Of a stretch of DNA of 64,000 nucleotides, positions 1 through 8,649 are shown piece by piece. The notes beneath the pieces were generated by a model. The model saw nothing but the letters and a program-made list of their open reading frames with translations, was not told the origin of the DNA and searched no databases. The translations under genes and the position numbers were made by a program. Every line of letters starts with the position of its first letter. The stretch's first letter is position 1. Origin of the DNA: Catalinimonas niigatensis (GTDB lineage: Bacteria > Bacteroidota > Bacteroidia > Cytophagales > Cyclobacteriaceae); assembly GCF_030506285.1 (NCBI RefSeq), contig NZ_CP119422.1, positions 1,612,001 to 1,676,000 on the forward strand. Direction: 5' to 3'.

Positions 1-67
1 CATTGCAGCTTATTAAAGCAAAGCTCAATAAGCCTATAAGTAAGTATGTTATATTGCTGTTTTTCAT
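1..67 (-). CDS. SusD/RagB-like outer-membrane lipoprotein, N-terminal 22 codons only (partial)
   Basis: Directly downstream of the SusC gene on the same strand an ATG at 67-65 opens a frame that stays open to the window edge. Its 22 codons encode a short basic start, a hydrophobic stretch and a lipobox ending LISC, then Asn: a classic lipoprotein signal peptide. The start lies only 3 bases after the SusC stop. In Bacteroidota the gene directly after SusC is almost always the SusD surface lipoprotein that lids the transporter. The signal peptide is seen; the SusD identity is inferred from position only. Confidence 0.6.
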   Translation of the reverse strand, partial: MKNSNITYLLIGLLSFALISCN

Positions 68-70
68 CGC

Positions 71-3000
71 TTAAAATGTTAGATCTAGACCGACAGAAAA
101 AGTTCTGGAAATAGGATAATCGTACCCGTGAAAATTCCGCTCCAAAGAGCTGGCACCCTGTCCTCCTGATGACCGATTAACATCCGGATTACCATATTTA
201 TAATTTGTTAACAAGAAAGCATTCTGAACAGAAGCATATACTCTAAAGGATTTGAGGAACCTAATATCATCCAGCGTATAGCCTAATGTGATATTTTGTG
301 CCTTTAAAAATGAAGCATTATTCACCATTTTTGAGCTAGGATTCCTTGAATGAAAAGTTTGATGTATACTTGTCGGAATTTCTCCATTACCTGGTTCTTC
401 CGGTGAACGCCATCGCTCTTCAGTAACTCGTAATACATTGAAAACACCATCTAAATTAAGCACATCTCCTTCCAATTGGCTATACACATCAAAATCATGC
501 GCAAAGCTCAGAGCAACGCTCAAATCAAAATTTTGATAGCTTAAAGTATTGATTAGCCCTCCTCTGAAAGCAGGGTAGGGATTACCTATAAACTGCCTGT
601 CATTGTCGGTGATGACGCCATCTCCATCCAAATCCCGGTATTTAACCGTACCCGGCAATTGACCGGGAAATGTAGCACTGTTGTCAACATCATCCTGATC
701 CTGCAGAATTCCTATTTGTTCCCATCCGAAAAACATTCCCATGGGTTGACCTGGAATTGTCAGAGAATAATCTTTCCATCCTGCGAAAATACGATCTACG
801 TTTCCTAAACTAAGCACTTCATTTCTGTTGAAGGAGATATTAAAAAGTGTTTTCCAACTGAATTCAGGTCTTACTATGTTGCTGGTACTCAAGGAAAACT
901 CCAAACCTTTATTTTCAATTTCCCCAATATTGTCCTGAATTTCATTAAATCCGGATGAGATTGGAACCGTAACTGCCCATAACATATTTTCCGTGAGGCG
1001 TCTATAATAATCTATATCCAGACTTACTCTTCCATCCCACAATAAGATATCAAGTCCAGCACTATATTCGGTTGCTAATTCCCAGCCTAAACCCCTGTTT
1101 TCAATTCCACTAACTTGCAGACCATCAACTACAGTACCTCCAAAGGTATAATTGGATTGCGTGAGGGTCGGAATCCAGGTATAATTTCCAATACGGTTAT
1201 TTCCACTCGTTCCGTAACCGCCTCTCAACTTGAGATTGGTCAACCAGGTGGATTGCGGAAAAAATGCTTCCTTCGTTACATTCCATCCTACTGCAATAGC
1301 AGGAAACGTAGCCCATCTGTTTTCAGAGCCGAACCTGGAACTTCCATCTCTCCTCACTGAAGCAGTCAGCAGGTATTTACCATCATAATCATAATTAGCA
1401 CGGAAAAAATACGACATCATAGACCAATTGCTTTCTCCGGTACTTCCAGTTTGATCAATAGCTGCATTGATGGTACGTATATCGTCTCTGGGATAATTTG
1501 ATCCATTGAGTCTACTAAAAGATTGATTGTAACGTTCTTTACTCATCCCGGCTAATGCTGACACAGAATGAGCGCCAAAAGTTTTGGAATAATTTGCCGT
1601 ATTTTCCCACTGCCAGTTATAGTCCCTGTCTGTATTGTAATATCCACTTGCCTGAGCAGGAGGTGGGTTAAATATATTGGTAATGGTAGAAGGGCTAAAA
1701 AACTCCCTAGAATTATCTTCCAAGCGGGCATTATAGTGCGTTCGCAATGTTAAAGCTGGGAAAGGTTTTATTTCTATAGCAGGAGTAATCAATAAATTTA
1801 AATTTCTGGTCTTATCATATTGGTGCTCCAATGCATAAAGTGCGTTATTATTACTAAAGGTTTCAGGAGTCCAGATATCAAGGTCCCAATCTCCGTCATA
1901 GTAAGCATCATTATCTCTTTCCCAAGCCCCATCTTCTCTATATGGCCCATCTATTGGTGTAGAAATTGCTGCTTGACCATACAATGTTCCCCTATCCCCT
2001 CCTATCTGGTTATTCCACGTTCTCAAAGTTGGATTGATGTTAAGCTCAATTTTAACAATATCGTTTGGTGCATAACCCATATTAGCACGAAATGACATAC
2101 GTTCAAAACTGGTATTTTTTACAGTACCGGTTTGGTCAAGATACCCCATGGAAAAGAATCCTGTAAAACCATTTGACCCGTGGGTAAGACTCAAATTATA
2201 CTCCTGCCTTTGACCGATTTGCGTGATAACATCGTGCCAGTCTGTGCCTTCTCCCAGAGATTCAGGGTTTCTATATACTTCAGGAATATCGGCTTCGGAT
2301 ATTTCCTCTCCATAAAAAGCAGCTCTTTCATAGGCATTTTCTTTACGCCATCTGGCAAATTCCTCGGCATTCATCAAATCCAATTTTGCACTGGGCAATA
2401 CCTGATCCCAACCTGTACTCGCAGAAAAATTAAAATCTGTTCTTCCCTCTATACCACTTTTGGTCGTTACCAATATTACACCATTAGAGCCTCTGGAACC
2501 ATATATAGCCGTGGCAGCAGCACCTTTCAATACATCAATTGAACTTATATCACTTTGATTCAACAATGAAAGTGGAGATCTTTCTTTGTTGTATCCCATT
2601 TGCATGGGCACACCATCTATTACAACCAATGGCTGGCTATCTGCGCCAATTGAACCTGCTCCCCGAATCCGTATTTCTGAGCCTCCTCCTGGAGCCCCTG
2701 ATCCTTGTTTTATTTCCATGCCAGCAACTTTTCCTTCTAAAGCTCTATCCAAAGAATTGGTCACCTCGGTCTGTACAAGTTCCGGATCTACAGAACTTAC
2801 CGGAGTCACTAATTTTTCTTTCTGCATGGTTCCATAGCCTACCACTACTATCTCCTCCAGACTCTGCACATCCTCTTCCAAAGTCACATCAATCACACTT
2901 CTTCCATTCACTGGTATTTCCTGCGTTAAGTATCCTATAGAAGAGAACACCAGAATATCATCTTCATTAGGTACATTAATACTATAATTACCATCAACAT

Positions 3001-3508
3001 CTGTTACAGTACCAATACTACTTCCTTTTATCAATACGTTCACGCCCGGTAGGGCAGTGCTTTCTGAAAAAGTTGTTACCTTCCCTGTCACGATAAGTGC
3101 CACCTTGACAATCTCTACACCATCTTCTTTTTCCTCACCCTTTTCCTTCCTCTTAACATTGATCACATTGTTAATTTGTCGAAATGACAATTTTGTTTTG
3201 GAAGAAACGTCTATTAACAAATCATAGACCGACTGCTGAAGATTATCAATGCGAATCCGTTCAGACAGATCAATCTCATTTTTATAATAGGAGAAACTAT
3301 AGTCCGTTTCGGATTCTACGTGTATCAGTATCTCCTCTACTGAATGATTATTTTCCTTTAAGGTTACATAGACTTCGCGCACGGATTTAACTTCCTGAGC
3401 GGATATCTCTGAAGCCAGTAACATTCCTGTTAATAGCGTCTGCATAAACACCCCCACCAATGCGTACTTTGAGGCCATGATTAGTTGTTGTAGTAGCTTT
3501 TTTTTCAT
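71..3508 (-). CDS. SusC/RagA family TonB-linked outer-membrane transporter with STN signalling domain
   Basis: This 1145-residue protein has the full SusC layout: signal peptide ending near ISAQ (residue 38), an STN (secretin/TonB N-terminal) domain at about 55-115, a carboxypeptidase-regulatory-like domain at about 140-213 with the LPGVNVLIKGSSIGTVTD signature, the VVVGYGT motif near 222, a plug domain at about 235-350 (GKVAGMEI, PLVVIDGVPM), and a long beta-barrel ending in VGLDLTF. SusC proteins import large ligands across the outer membrane with TonB energy. The STN domain is the part that passes ligand occupancy to a FecR anti-sigma factor; here fecR and an ECF sigma gene lie immediately upstream on the same strand, so this transporter very likely controls its own expression. 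The ligand cannot be told from sequence. Confidence 0.93.
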   Translation of the reverse strand: MKKKLLQQLIMASKYALVGVFMQTLLTGMLLASEISAQEVKSVREVYVTLKENNHSVEEILIHVESETDYSFSYYKNEIDLSERIRIDNLQQSVYDLLIDVSSKTKLSFRQINNVINVKRKEKGEEKEDGVEIVKVALIVTGKVTTFSESTALPGVNVLIKGSSIGTVTDVDGNYSINVPNEDDILVFSSIGYLTQEIPVNGRSVIDVTLEEDVQSLEEIVVVGYGTMQKEKLVTPVSSVDPELVQTEVTNSLDRALEGKVAGMEIKQGSGAPGGGSEIRIRGAGSIGADSQPLVVIDGVPMQMGYNKERSPLSLLNQSDISSIDVLKGAAATAIYGSRGSNGVILVTTKSGIEGRTDFNFSASTGWDQVLPSAKLDLMNAEEFARWRKENAYERAAFYGEEISEADIPEVYRNPESLGEGTDWHDVITQIGQRQEYNLSLTHGSNGFTGFFSMGYLDQTGTVKNTSFERMSFRANMGYAPNDIVKIELNINPTLRTWNNQIGGDRGTLYGQAAISTPIDGPYREDGAWERDNDAYYDGDWDLDIWTPETFSNNNALYALEHQYDKTRNLNLLITPAIEIKPFPALTLRTHYNARLEDNSREFFSPSTITNIFNPPPAQASGYYNTDRDYNWQWENTANYSKTFGAHSVSALAGMSKERYNQSFSRLNGSNYPRDDIRTINAAIDQTGSTGESNWSMMSYFFRANYDYDGKYLLTASVRRDGSSRFGSENRWATFPAIAVGWNVTKEAFFPQSTWLTNLKLRGGYGTSGNNRIGNYTWIPTLTQSNYTFGGTVVDGLQVSGIENRGLGWELATEYSAGLDILLWDGRVSLDIDYYRRLTENMLWAVTVPISSGFNEIQDNIGEIENKGLEFSLSTSNIVRPEFSWKTLFNISFNRNEVLSLGNVDRIFAGWKDYSLTIPGQPMGMFFGWEQIGILQDQDDVDNSATFPGQLPGTVKYRDLDGDGVITDNDRQFIGNPYPAFRGGLINTLSYQNFDLSVALSFAHDFDVYSQLEGDVLNLDGVFNVLRVTEERWRSPEEPGNGEIPTSIHQTFHSRNPSSKMVNNASFLKAQNITLGYTLDDIRFLKSFRVYASVQNAFLLTNYKYGNPDVNRSSGGQGASSLERNFHGYDYPISRTFSVGLDLTF

Positions 3509-3542
3509 TACATTTGAATGGTTTAAATGAACAATTAGACTG

Positions 3543-3617
3543 CTGATAACCTTAATTCAGTCCCCACTGAAGGTTATCAGGTTTTGCATAACCGGTGATA
3601 CGCCAATATCACCGGTT
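3543..3617. promoter_or_regulatory. Two tandem hairpins between fecR and susC
   Basis: In the 151-base gap between fecR and susC two strong hairpins follow one another. The first pairs 3543-3553 with 3570-3580 (CTGATAACCTT/AAGGTTATCAG), extended by CAGT/ACTG around a CCCC loop after a small bulge. The second pairs 3590-3599 with 3608-3617 (AACCGGTGAT/ATCACCGGTT). Read on the plus strand the second is followed by a T-run, as in an intrinsic terminator; read on the minus strand, the direction of the genes, there is no T-run after it. They may stop antisense transcription or modulate susC expression relative to the sigma/fecR genes. The structures are seen; the role is inferred. Confidence 0.5.
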
Positions 3618-3659
3618 TTTTATATCATTATACTTATTGTGTTTTCATTGGCACTCACG

Positions 3660-4670
3660 TTAAAATTTGAGTTTTACATATTTATCTTCTATCAAGTAGC
3701 TGATATCTTTTCCATAGCACATACTTTCCAGCACATTCTCAAGATTTTCATTTTTAAACTTAGCGGTAAACTTCCAATCCTTAGCGGGTGTACCCTCAAT
3801 ACTCATCTCTACACTATACCATCTCTCGCAAGCAGTGATTACTTCATCCAAATTCGCATCATCAAAATACAGAACACCATCTTTCCAACCGGTCCACTGC
3901 TCGGACAGACCCGTAAATTTCTCTAAACGCTCACTATCTTTGGAAGTGCTGATACCCCAACCTGGCTCCAGAAATTCTATTGACCCGTTTTCTTTTATTT
4001 TCTCTACTTTAACCCGTCCTTCTGCTAAAAATATGGATGCTATAGAATCAACAGCATAGTTCTTTACATTGAATTCTGTTCCTAATGCTGTAGTTTGCAA
4101 ATATCCTGAGGTGACTATAAATGGACGTACGGTATCTTTAGCTACTTCAAAATAGGCTTCACCTTCCAACTCTATATTTCTTATAGTATCATTAAAAAAG
4201 TATCGTATCTGACTTTCGGAATTTAGCCAGACGATTGTTCCGTCGCTCAGTAGAATTTTTGATTTTTGTCCCGCCGGATTCTCTTTCATTATCCAGGCAG
4301 TCTTTTCCTCAACTGTGGCAACTGGAGTATTTCTTTGTAAGAATAAGAAAGAAAGCATCCCTACTATCAATAGTGCAGCAGCTACCCCTGCCTTTAACCA
4401 TGGTATATTGCCTCTATGTTGCTGGGAATTACTATCCTCATCAACTGGAGATTGATCCCGCTTGATAAGCATTTTTTTATATACCCTATCTGCATTAGAA
4501 AACTGATCGCGAATCCTTGTCTGATGCCACAGTTGTCTTAAATTTTCATAAACAGCCTGATTTTCATCAGATGCATTTAGCCACTCCTGCAAGAGGTGAT
4601 GATCTTTTTGAGTTGCTTCTCCAGCCAGTACTCGGCCTATAAGGGGATATATGTCTGTGTTATTCATCAT
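3660..4670 (-). CDS. FecR family anti-sigma factor
   Basis: The 336-residue protein has a cytoplasmic N-terminal part (about 1-85) that would bind the sigma factor, a single membrane segment at about 92-112 (WLKAGVAAALLIVGMLSFLF), a periplasmic FecR domain at about 125-220 (LSDGTIVWLNSESQIRY is diagnostic) and a C-terminal DUF4974-type region ending SYLIEDKYVKLKF. It is the middle gene of a sigma-fecR-susC set, 99 bases after the sigma gene and 151 bases before susC. Known role of the family: the periplasmic part senses the STN domain of the ligand-loaded transporter and releases or activates the sigma factor. Family assignment is secure; pairing with this transporter is inferred from order. 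Confidence 0.93.
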   Translation of the reverse strand: MMNNTDIYPLIGRVLAGEATQKDHHLLQEWLNASDENQAVYENLRQLWHQTRIRDQFSNADRVYKKMLIKRDQSPVDEDSNSQQHRGNIPWLKAGVAAALLIVGMLSFLFLQRNTPVATVEEKTAWIMKENPAGQKSKILLSDGTIVWLNSESQIRYFFNDTIRNIELEGEAYFEVAKDTVRPFIVTSGYLQTTALGTEFNVKNYAVDSIASIFLAEGRVKVEKIKENGSIEFLEPGWGISTSKDSERLEKFTGLSEQWTGWKDGVLYFDDANLDEVITACERWYSVEMSIEGTPAKDWKFTAKFKNENLENVLESMCYGKDISYLIEDKYVKLKF

Positions 4671-4769
4671 TTGCTTTTCAGCAATACTTAATTATGCCTT
4701 CATAGATAAAGACACGAAAACAGAATAACACCCTGTATAGAAATGAAAAAAAAATGATTTTTTTCTATT

Positions 4770-5402
4770 TCAGAAAAATAGAAGCGTGATTAACCATAGC
4801 AATGCAGATCCAATTGAAGTCTTTAGAGGAAATACGGGAGGCTCTTTTTGAAGTAATACCAGGTCCTGACGGATCTTTTTTAATGCGTGTCCTATATGCA
4901 TTTCTACGGTTTTCTCAGAAATATCAAGTAAATGAGCCACCTCTTTATACTTCAGCCCTTCTTCTTTTACTAGTTTATATACCATTCTGCACTTCTCAGG
5001 TAGATTCTCAACAGACTGACAGATAGCTTTTAGCATATCATCTCCCAAAAGAATATTTTCTGGTGTACGGGATTCTATAATGGTTTGATGCTCGAGGTCA
5101 TGAACAAACAGAGGAAGGGTTTTTAAATTTCTTAAGCTATTGAGCGCTTGTCTTTTGACAGCAACAAAAAGATAAGCCTGTATATTACTAATGTCTTGAA
5201 GTTGCCTACGCTGATTCCAGACTTTGAGAAACACATCACTGATCACTTCTTCTGCTAAAGCTTGATTTTTGGTGTAAAAAAGTGCCAATTCAAATAAACG
5301 AGTATAATACCGATCAAAAAATATTCTGAAAGACCTTTCACAAGCTGAAGTTGATATTTTATCAACTAAATTAGCAATTTCACTTCGTTCACTCATATCC
5401 AT
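4770..5402 (-). CDS. RNA polymerase ECF sigma-70 factor
   Basis: This 210-residue protein has sigma region 2 at about 22-90 (FDRYYTRLFELALFYTKNQ, then EEVISDVFLKVWNQR) and region 4 helix-turn-helix at about 125-180 (LPEKCRMVYKLVKEEGLKY, then EVAHLLDISEKTVEMHIG). There is no region 3, as expected for the extracytoplasmic-function group. It ends with a short hydrophobic tail (ALLWLITLLFF), a feature common in Bacteroidota FecI-like factors. It heads a minus-strand set with fecR and susC and would direct transcription of the susC/susD pair once FecR is triggered. I see no convincing promoter in the AT-rich region upstream. Confidence 0.93.
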   Translation of the reverse strand: MDMSERSEIANLVDKISTSACERSFRIFFDRYYTRLFELALFYTKNQALAEEVISDVFLKVWNQRRQLQDISNIQAYLFVAVKRQALNSLRNLKTLPLFVHDLEHQTIIESRTPENILLGDDMLKAICQSVENLPEKCRMVYKLVKEEGLKYKEVAHLLDISEKTVEMHIGHALKKIRQDLVLLQKEPPVFPLKTSIGSALLWLITLLFF

Positions 5403-5951
5403 AGGTTAGGCTATTGCAGAAATTACAAACTGAAAACTAACTGAATAAATTTAAAACTCCACAAAAACCAATATAGTTTATAGCTTATTTATGAAAATCC
5501 AAGCAAAATATGATTCAATATTTTTTAAAATTTAAATAGTCAAACATATTTATAATTTAGAACAGTTTACAAAAATATTTTTTTAATCTTTTTTACATGC
5601 TGTTTTATCAATCTATTCGGTGCAATAATCGCTTATATAGTAAGAAATTTGAATAAGCCATAGCATTGTACGATAGGGTGTAAAATTTCTGACCAGTATT
5701 TTGATCAATTATTGTGGTGGTGGTAAAATTTTAAGAAAAAAATTAAGATACAAGGTTCGAGTACTACTAACCTTAAAAGATATTACTATGATAAAAGATA
5801 GACTAATTATCATGAGATATTTGACAGTATTCTTTTAGGTACTTTATGTCTCTTTTTATATCTTTAAAACAGTGCAAATGAGCACAAATAATATTGTGTC
5901 CAAATCGTGGTCCATTGATTTTGTTTATGTCGTAAGCTACTGATTCATAAG

Positions 5952-6044
5952 GGTTTTATAATTTTGATTGTAGGGCTGCCGCCCCGACGAACCTATCAAA
6001 TAGGTATAAAACCTTTCAAATTATATAATTTGAAAGGTTTTTTT
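5952..6044 (+). ncRNA. Candidate structured RNA with overlapping terminator (attenuator-like)
   Basis: An outer stem GGTTTTAT (5952-5959) with ATAAAACC (6006-6013) encloses two small hairpins: GGGC/GCCC at 5973-5984 and ACCTAT/ATAGGT at 5991-6005. The right arm of this outer stem overlaps a perfect 34-base palindrome at 6008-6041, which is followed by a T-run to 6044 and looks like a plus-strand intrinsic terminator. Outer stem and terminator cannot form together, the usual design of a riboswitch or attenuator. No known class is recognised and no gene sits clearly downstream, so it may equally be a small RNA ending in its terminator or a remnant. Confidence 0.35.
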
Positions 6045-6526
6045 ATGCTTAAATTATTCATCTGCCCCCAATTCTTATTATGCGATAGGTAAACTATTGG
6101 GTGAATCAATATTATCTGTATGACAGTTCACCAAATTGCACTAATAATAATGATAATCAGTCGCTTACACTATTTTTGCCCATTACTTTCGGTTAGAGAA
6201 AATCTAAATCAAATAGCGCTAAAAACCAGCAAGAAAATGAATAATATAAACCTGTTTGATACAACTTTTTTAGGAAGAATAGCTGAGATAGAAAAGCACT
6301 TTGTTGGGGTTGAGTGCTTATGTACGTGACTATCTGCTGTAGTTGCTACAGAAGTTACCTTTCCTTTGGTAAAATCTGATCAAACTTTAACCTATTATTT
6401 CCACTACCTCGACTATTTCTTTTTTCGTATCCATATCAGCCTATGGTTTTCCCATTAATTCAGCGAACTCTTTTACAATAAGACTCGAGCCAGGAAATTC
6501 CTCTTAAAAAAATAAAAAGGGGTTCT

Positions 6527-6706
6527 TTATTCAGTAGTTAGGCCTTGGGCAAGCAAAGTTGATTTTACCCTTATCCTGATAGGAGCAAATTCATTCACTA
6601 TGCTAGGCATTGCAGCTTTTTGTATTTGAATTTGTAGACTGTTAAACTGTTGGCTTTTGGGAAGTGTAGGTATGAAAGGTATCCAGTTTTCTGGTAATAC
6701 ATTAAA
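6527..6706 (-). pseudogene. Remnant of an unidentified protein gene (59 open codons, no start)
   Basis: A minus-strand frame without a start codon, bounded by stops at 6707-6709 and 6527-6529, reads like real protein: FNVLPENWIPFIPTLPK, then QIQIQKAAMPSIVNEFAPIR and KSTLLAQGLTTE. Past the stop, in another frame (about 6375-6480), a further protein-like stretch EEFPGSSLIVKEFAELMGKP continues. The ENWIPFIP...QKAAMP...TLL pattern reminds me of a conserved protein of unknown function, but I cannot name the family with confidence. The gene has lost its start and carries at least one frameshift. Confidence 0.35.
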
Positions 6707-6827
6707 TCATAAATATTTAACATTAGCTTCACTTACGAAATTCTCCTAAGTTGGCGAATCTGCTATAGTGGACAATTAACACTGAACGGCTTCTGCAGTT
6801 TAATCCCAAAGCACATTTTGCAATAAG

Positions 6828-6866
6828 AGCCTCCAATTGATAGGGTTTTGGAGGCTTTTTCTTTTT
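6828..6866 (+). terminator. Intrinsic terminator
   Basis: AGCCTCCAA (6828-6836) pairs with TTGGAGGCT (6848-6856) across an 11-base loop and is followed by TTTTTCTTTTTT. The form is that of a plus-strand Rho-independent terminator. No gene is recognisable directly upstream, so it may belong to a small RNA or a lost gene. Confidence 0.6.
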
Positions 6867-7176
6867 TAAGTCATCAAATAAAACCAAAGAAATATAAATA
6901 ATTCGGTGTCTCATTTTATCCTACTAAACCTATAAAACATGCTTCAATGATATATTTTGGCATATGTCAAAATAGGGTAAATTGATACACTGATCAGAAG
7001 GTTGTAAAACTAGAGGTAAGCTTATTTCTTTCTATTATCAAAGGTTCAATGATCAACCTAATGTCCTCTCAGCATGACTTAGGGCACATATAGAAGGCGT
7101 CCCAACTTAGTGGAAATTTTTGTAAAATAGGCTTGTAGAAGTACAAAAAGCAAAAGAGGTACAAAAGGTAAAAAAG

Positions 7177-7401
7177 ATGAAAAGAATAGCTATTGATGAA
7201 CCAGCGCGTTTAGATCGCTTTGTCAAATCCTTTGGTAGTAGCCACAGTGAGGATTTTAAGGGATTGGTGCTGAAACTGGTGGAATCAGGCCAGAGTCTGG
7301 AAAGTGTATCGGCTTTGAGTGGAGTGAGTCTGAGTACGCTCTATGATTGGGTAAAGGACTGGCCGGCTCCCCGGTGGAATGAAAAAAAGAGACTGGCTTA
7401 G
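7177..7401 (+). CDS. IS630 transposase, N-terminal frame (orfA)
   Basis: The 74-residue product is a helix-turn-helix DNA-binding domain: FKGLVLKLVESGQSLESVSA followed by SGVSLSTLYDWVKDW, typical of the IS630 N-terminus that grips the inverted repeats. The frame stops at 7399-7401. Twelve bases earlier, at 7383-7389, lies A AAA AAG in exactly the zero-frame phase required for a -1 ribosomal frameshift; a slip there continues without a stop into the catalytic frame. The working protein is therefore most likely the fused product of both frames. Confidence 0.85.
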   Translation: MKRIAIDEPARLDRFVKSFGSSHSEDFKGLVLKLVESGQSLESVSALSGVSLSTLYDWVKDWPAPRWNEKKRLA

Positions 7402-7439
7402 AGAACCGTCAGGGTCAAGGCGGGGGCTCAAAAGTCCGC

Positions 7440-8261
7440 TTGAGTAAAGAGCAGAAGCAGCAACTCAAGCAGTCTTTGGACCAGAAGGAGTATTGGACAG
7501 TGGGGCAGGTGCGCAAGTTGGTTGACAAGCAATACGGGGTGAACTACGGTAAGCGGCAGATACAGCGTCTGTTAAGGCAACTTGGGTTGTACTGTTATAA
7601 ACCTCAACCCCGAGACTACCGCCAACCCGAGAAAGCCGATGAGAAACTCAAAGAGCGATTACCAGCCGTAGCTGATGGATTAGGACTAAAAGGCAAAGAC
7701 CTGGATAAACTCTGTATGGGTTTTGCCGATGAGAGTTCGCCTCAGTTGCATGCCAACTCTGCCCGATTGTGGTCAGTACAGAAAGGAGGCCTCAAAAAGG
7801 TCAATACCGACAAAAAGAGGCGAAATTGCTTTGGCTTCTATGCTTTGAAAGGCAACAGTATCATCTCTAGTATTGACAAAGGCAACCAGGAGAATATGAT
7901 TCAAATGCTCACTTTGATCCGAGAGGCTAACCAGCAGGCAGAAACCATTATTCTCATCTGGGACAATCACAAAGCGCATCTGACTGCCAAAGTAGAACAG
8001 AGGGCTAAAGACTTACAGATTGTGCTGGTAAACTTGCCTGCTTACTCGCCTAACCTGAATCCGATTGAGCGTATCTGGAAACAAATCAAGAAAACCATCG
8101 CTGAAGCCGGCGTCATTGATAATCTCAAACAACTTGAGTTCCTGATCCAATCGGCTTTCAAAGTATGCGCCAAAAAACAATCTTTTGCCAAGTCTTGGAT
8201 TGACAATATCTGGAACTCAGTCTTTGTAAATAATCCTATTCCCTTTTCCGACAAGTTATGA
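7440..8261 (+). CDS. IS630 transposase, catalytic frame (orfB, DDE domain)
   Basis: This frame carries the DDE nuclease core: first Asp in MGFADESS, second Asp in ILIWDNHKAH, and Glu in YSPNLNPIERIWKQIKK. A winged-helix segment (VGQVRKLVDKQYGVNYGKRQ) precedes it. The first possible start is a TTG at 7440, but the frame is already open from the A-run at 7383-7389, and the -1 product enters it with ETGLENRQGQGGG. The stop at 8259-8261 falls inside the right terminal repeat. All catalytic residues are present, so the element may be active. Confidence 0.88.
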   Translation: MSKEQKQQLKQSLDQKEYWTVGQVRKLVDKQYGVNYGKRQIQRLLRQLGLYCYKPQPRDYRQPEKADEKLKERLPAVADGLGLKGKDLDKLCMGFADESSPQLHANSARLWSVQKGGLKKVNTDKKRRNCFGFYALKGNSIISSIDKGNQENMIQMLTLIREANQQAETIILIWDNHKAHLTAKVEQRAKDLQIVLVNLPAYSPNLNPIERIWKQIKKTIAEAGVIDNLKQLEFLIQSAFKVCAKKQSFAKSWIDNIWNSVFVNNPIPFSDKL

Positions 8262-8287
8262 CGCTATCTATATAGTATGACTATGTT

Positions 8288-8498
8288 GAAAACAGGAGGG
8301 TAGATGAACTTAATGAAAACCATGTGCAGGTCAAAGTAGATAAAACCTTTGAAAAGCAGGATTGTATTTTTACGTTTAGACTTAAATTAATCCGTTATTC
8401 CAACAACTTTTTTAACATAAATAGAGATTGCTTAACTTCAATTATTGAACTTGATAAGAGCAGATTTTTGAAATGATGCATGACTAGAAAAGACAAGT
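8288..8498. repeat. Dispersed repeat copy 1 (degenerate)
   Basis: 8288-8456 resembles 57727-57880: both read GAAAAC, a stretch translating as VDELNE...VKVDK.FE.Q..IFT.R, then ACATAAA and ATTATTGAACTTGAT. 8460-8498 matches 20088-20126 almost base for base (GCAGATTTTTGAA, then ATGACTAGAAAAGACAAGT). The encoded fragment has stops outside the shared part. These look like copies of one old element whose nature I cannot name. The remaining bases to 8649 hold no gene. Confidence 0.55.
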
Positions 8499-8649
8499 TC
8501 TTAATAATGTACAATTAATCAATTACCTTTAAATCTCTCCTTTTTGTAGACCTATTTTAGCTCTATGCAAGGGAATTTAATAAAGGACACTTTTGCTACA
8601 TACCTTCATCTAAATCTTTACTGCGTAATGGGCTTACCCTAAGTTATTT

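Larger units (their letters stand above)
5403..7088. other. Gene-poor region between the sigma gene and the first IS630 element
   Basis: No intact gene is convincing here. A 69-codon plus-strand frame at 6120-6329 and a 61-codon minus-strand frame at 6729-6914 have no recognisable content; the second contains a terminator hairpin. The region holds the structured RNA candidate at 5952-6044, the decayed gene remnant around 6370-6706 and the terminator at 6828-6866, listed separately. The rest is AT-rich with no repeats that I can see. Confidence 0.5.
7089..8272 (+). mobile_element. Complete IS630-family insertion sequence
   Basis: The element is bounded by TA dinucleotides (7089-7090 and 8271-8272), the target duplication expected for IS630/Tc1-type elements. 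Inside these, the first 24 bases (from 7091, TAGAAGGCGTC) and the reverse complement of the last 24 (TAGATAGCGTC) match at most positions, including GCGTC, AACTT and GGA blocks. The element is about 1.18 kb and encodes a two-frame transposase. Its right end lies at 8270, and the DNA beyond resembles a segment also found near 57.7 kb, so it may have landed in or next to an older repeat. Confidence 0.88.

Noticed and set aside
2539-2940. 133-codon plus-strand frame inside susC
   Set aside because: It is antisense to a clear SusC plug-domain coding region and its composition follows that of the opposite gene.
6120-6329. 69-codon plus-strand frame
   Set aside because: No recognisable motif or ribosome site, low-complexity codons and position in a gene-poor region; likely chance.
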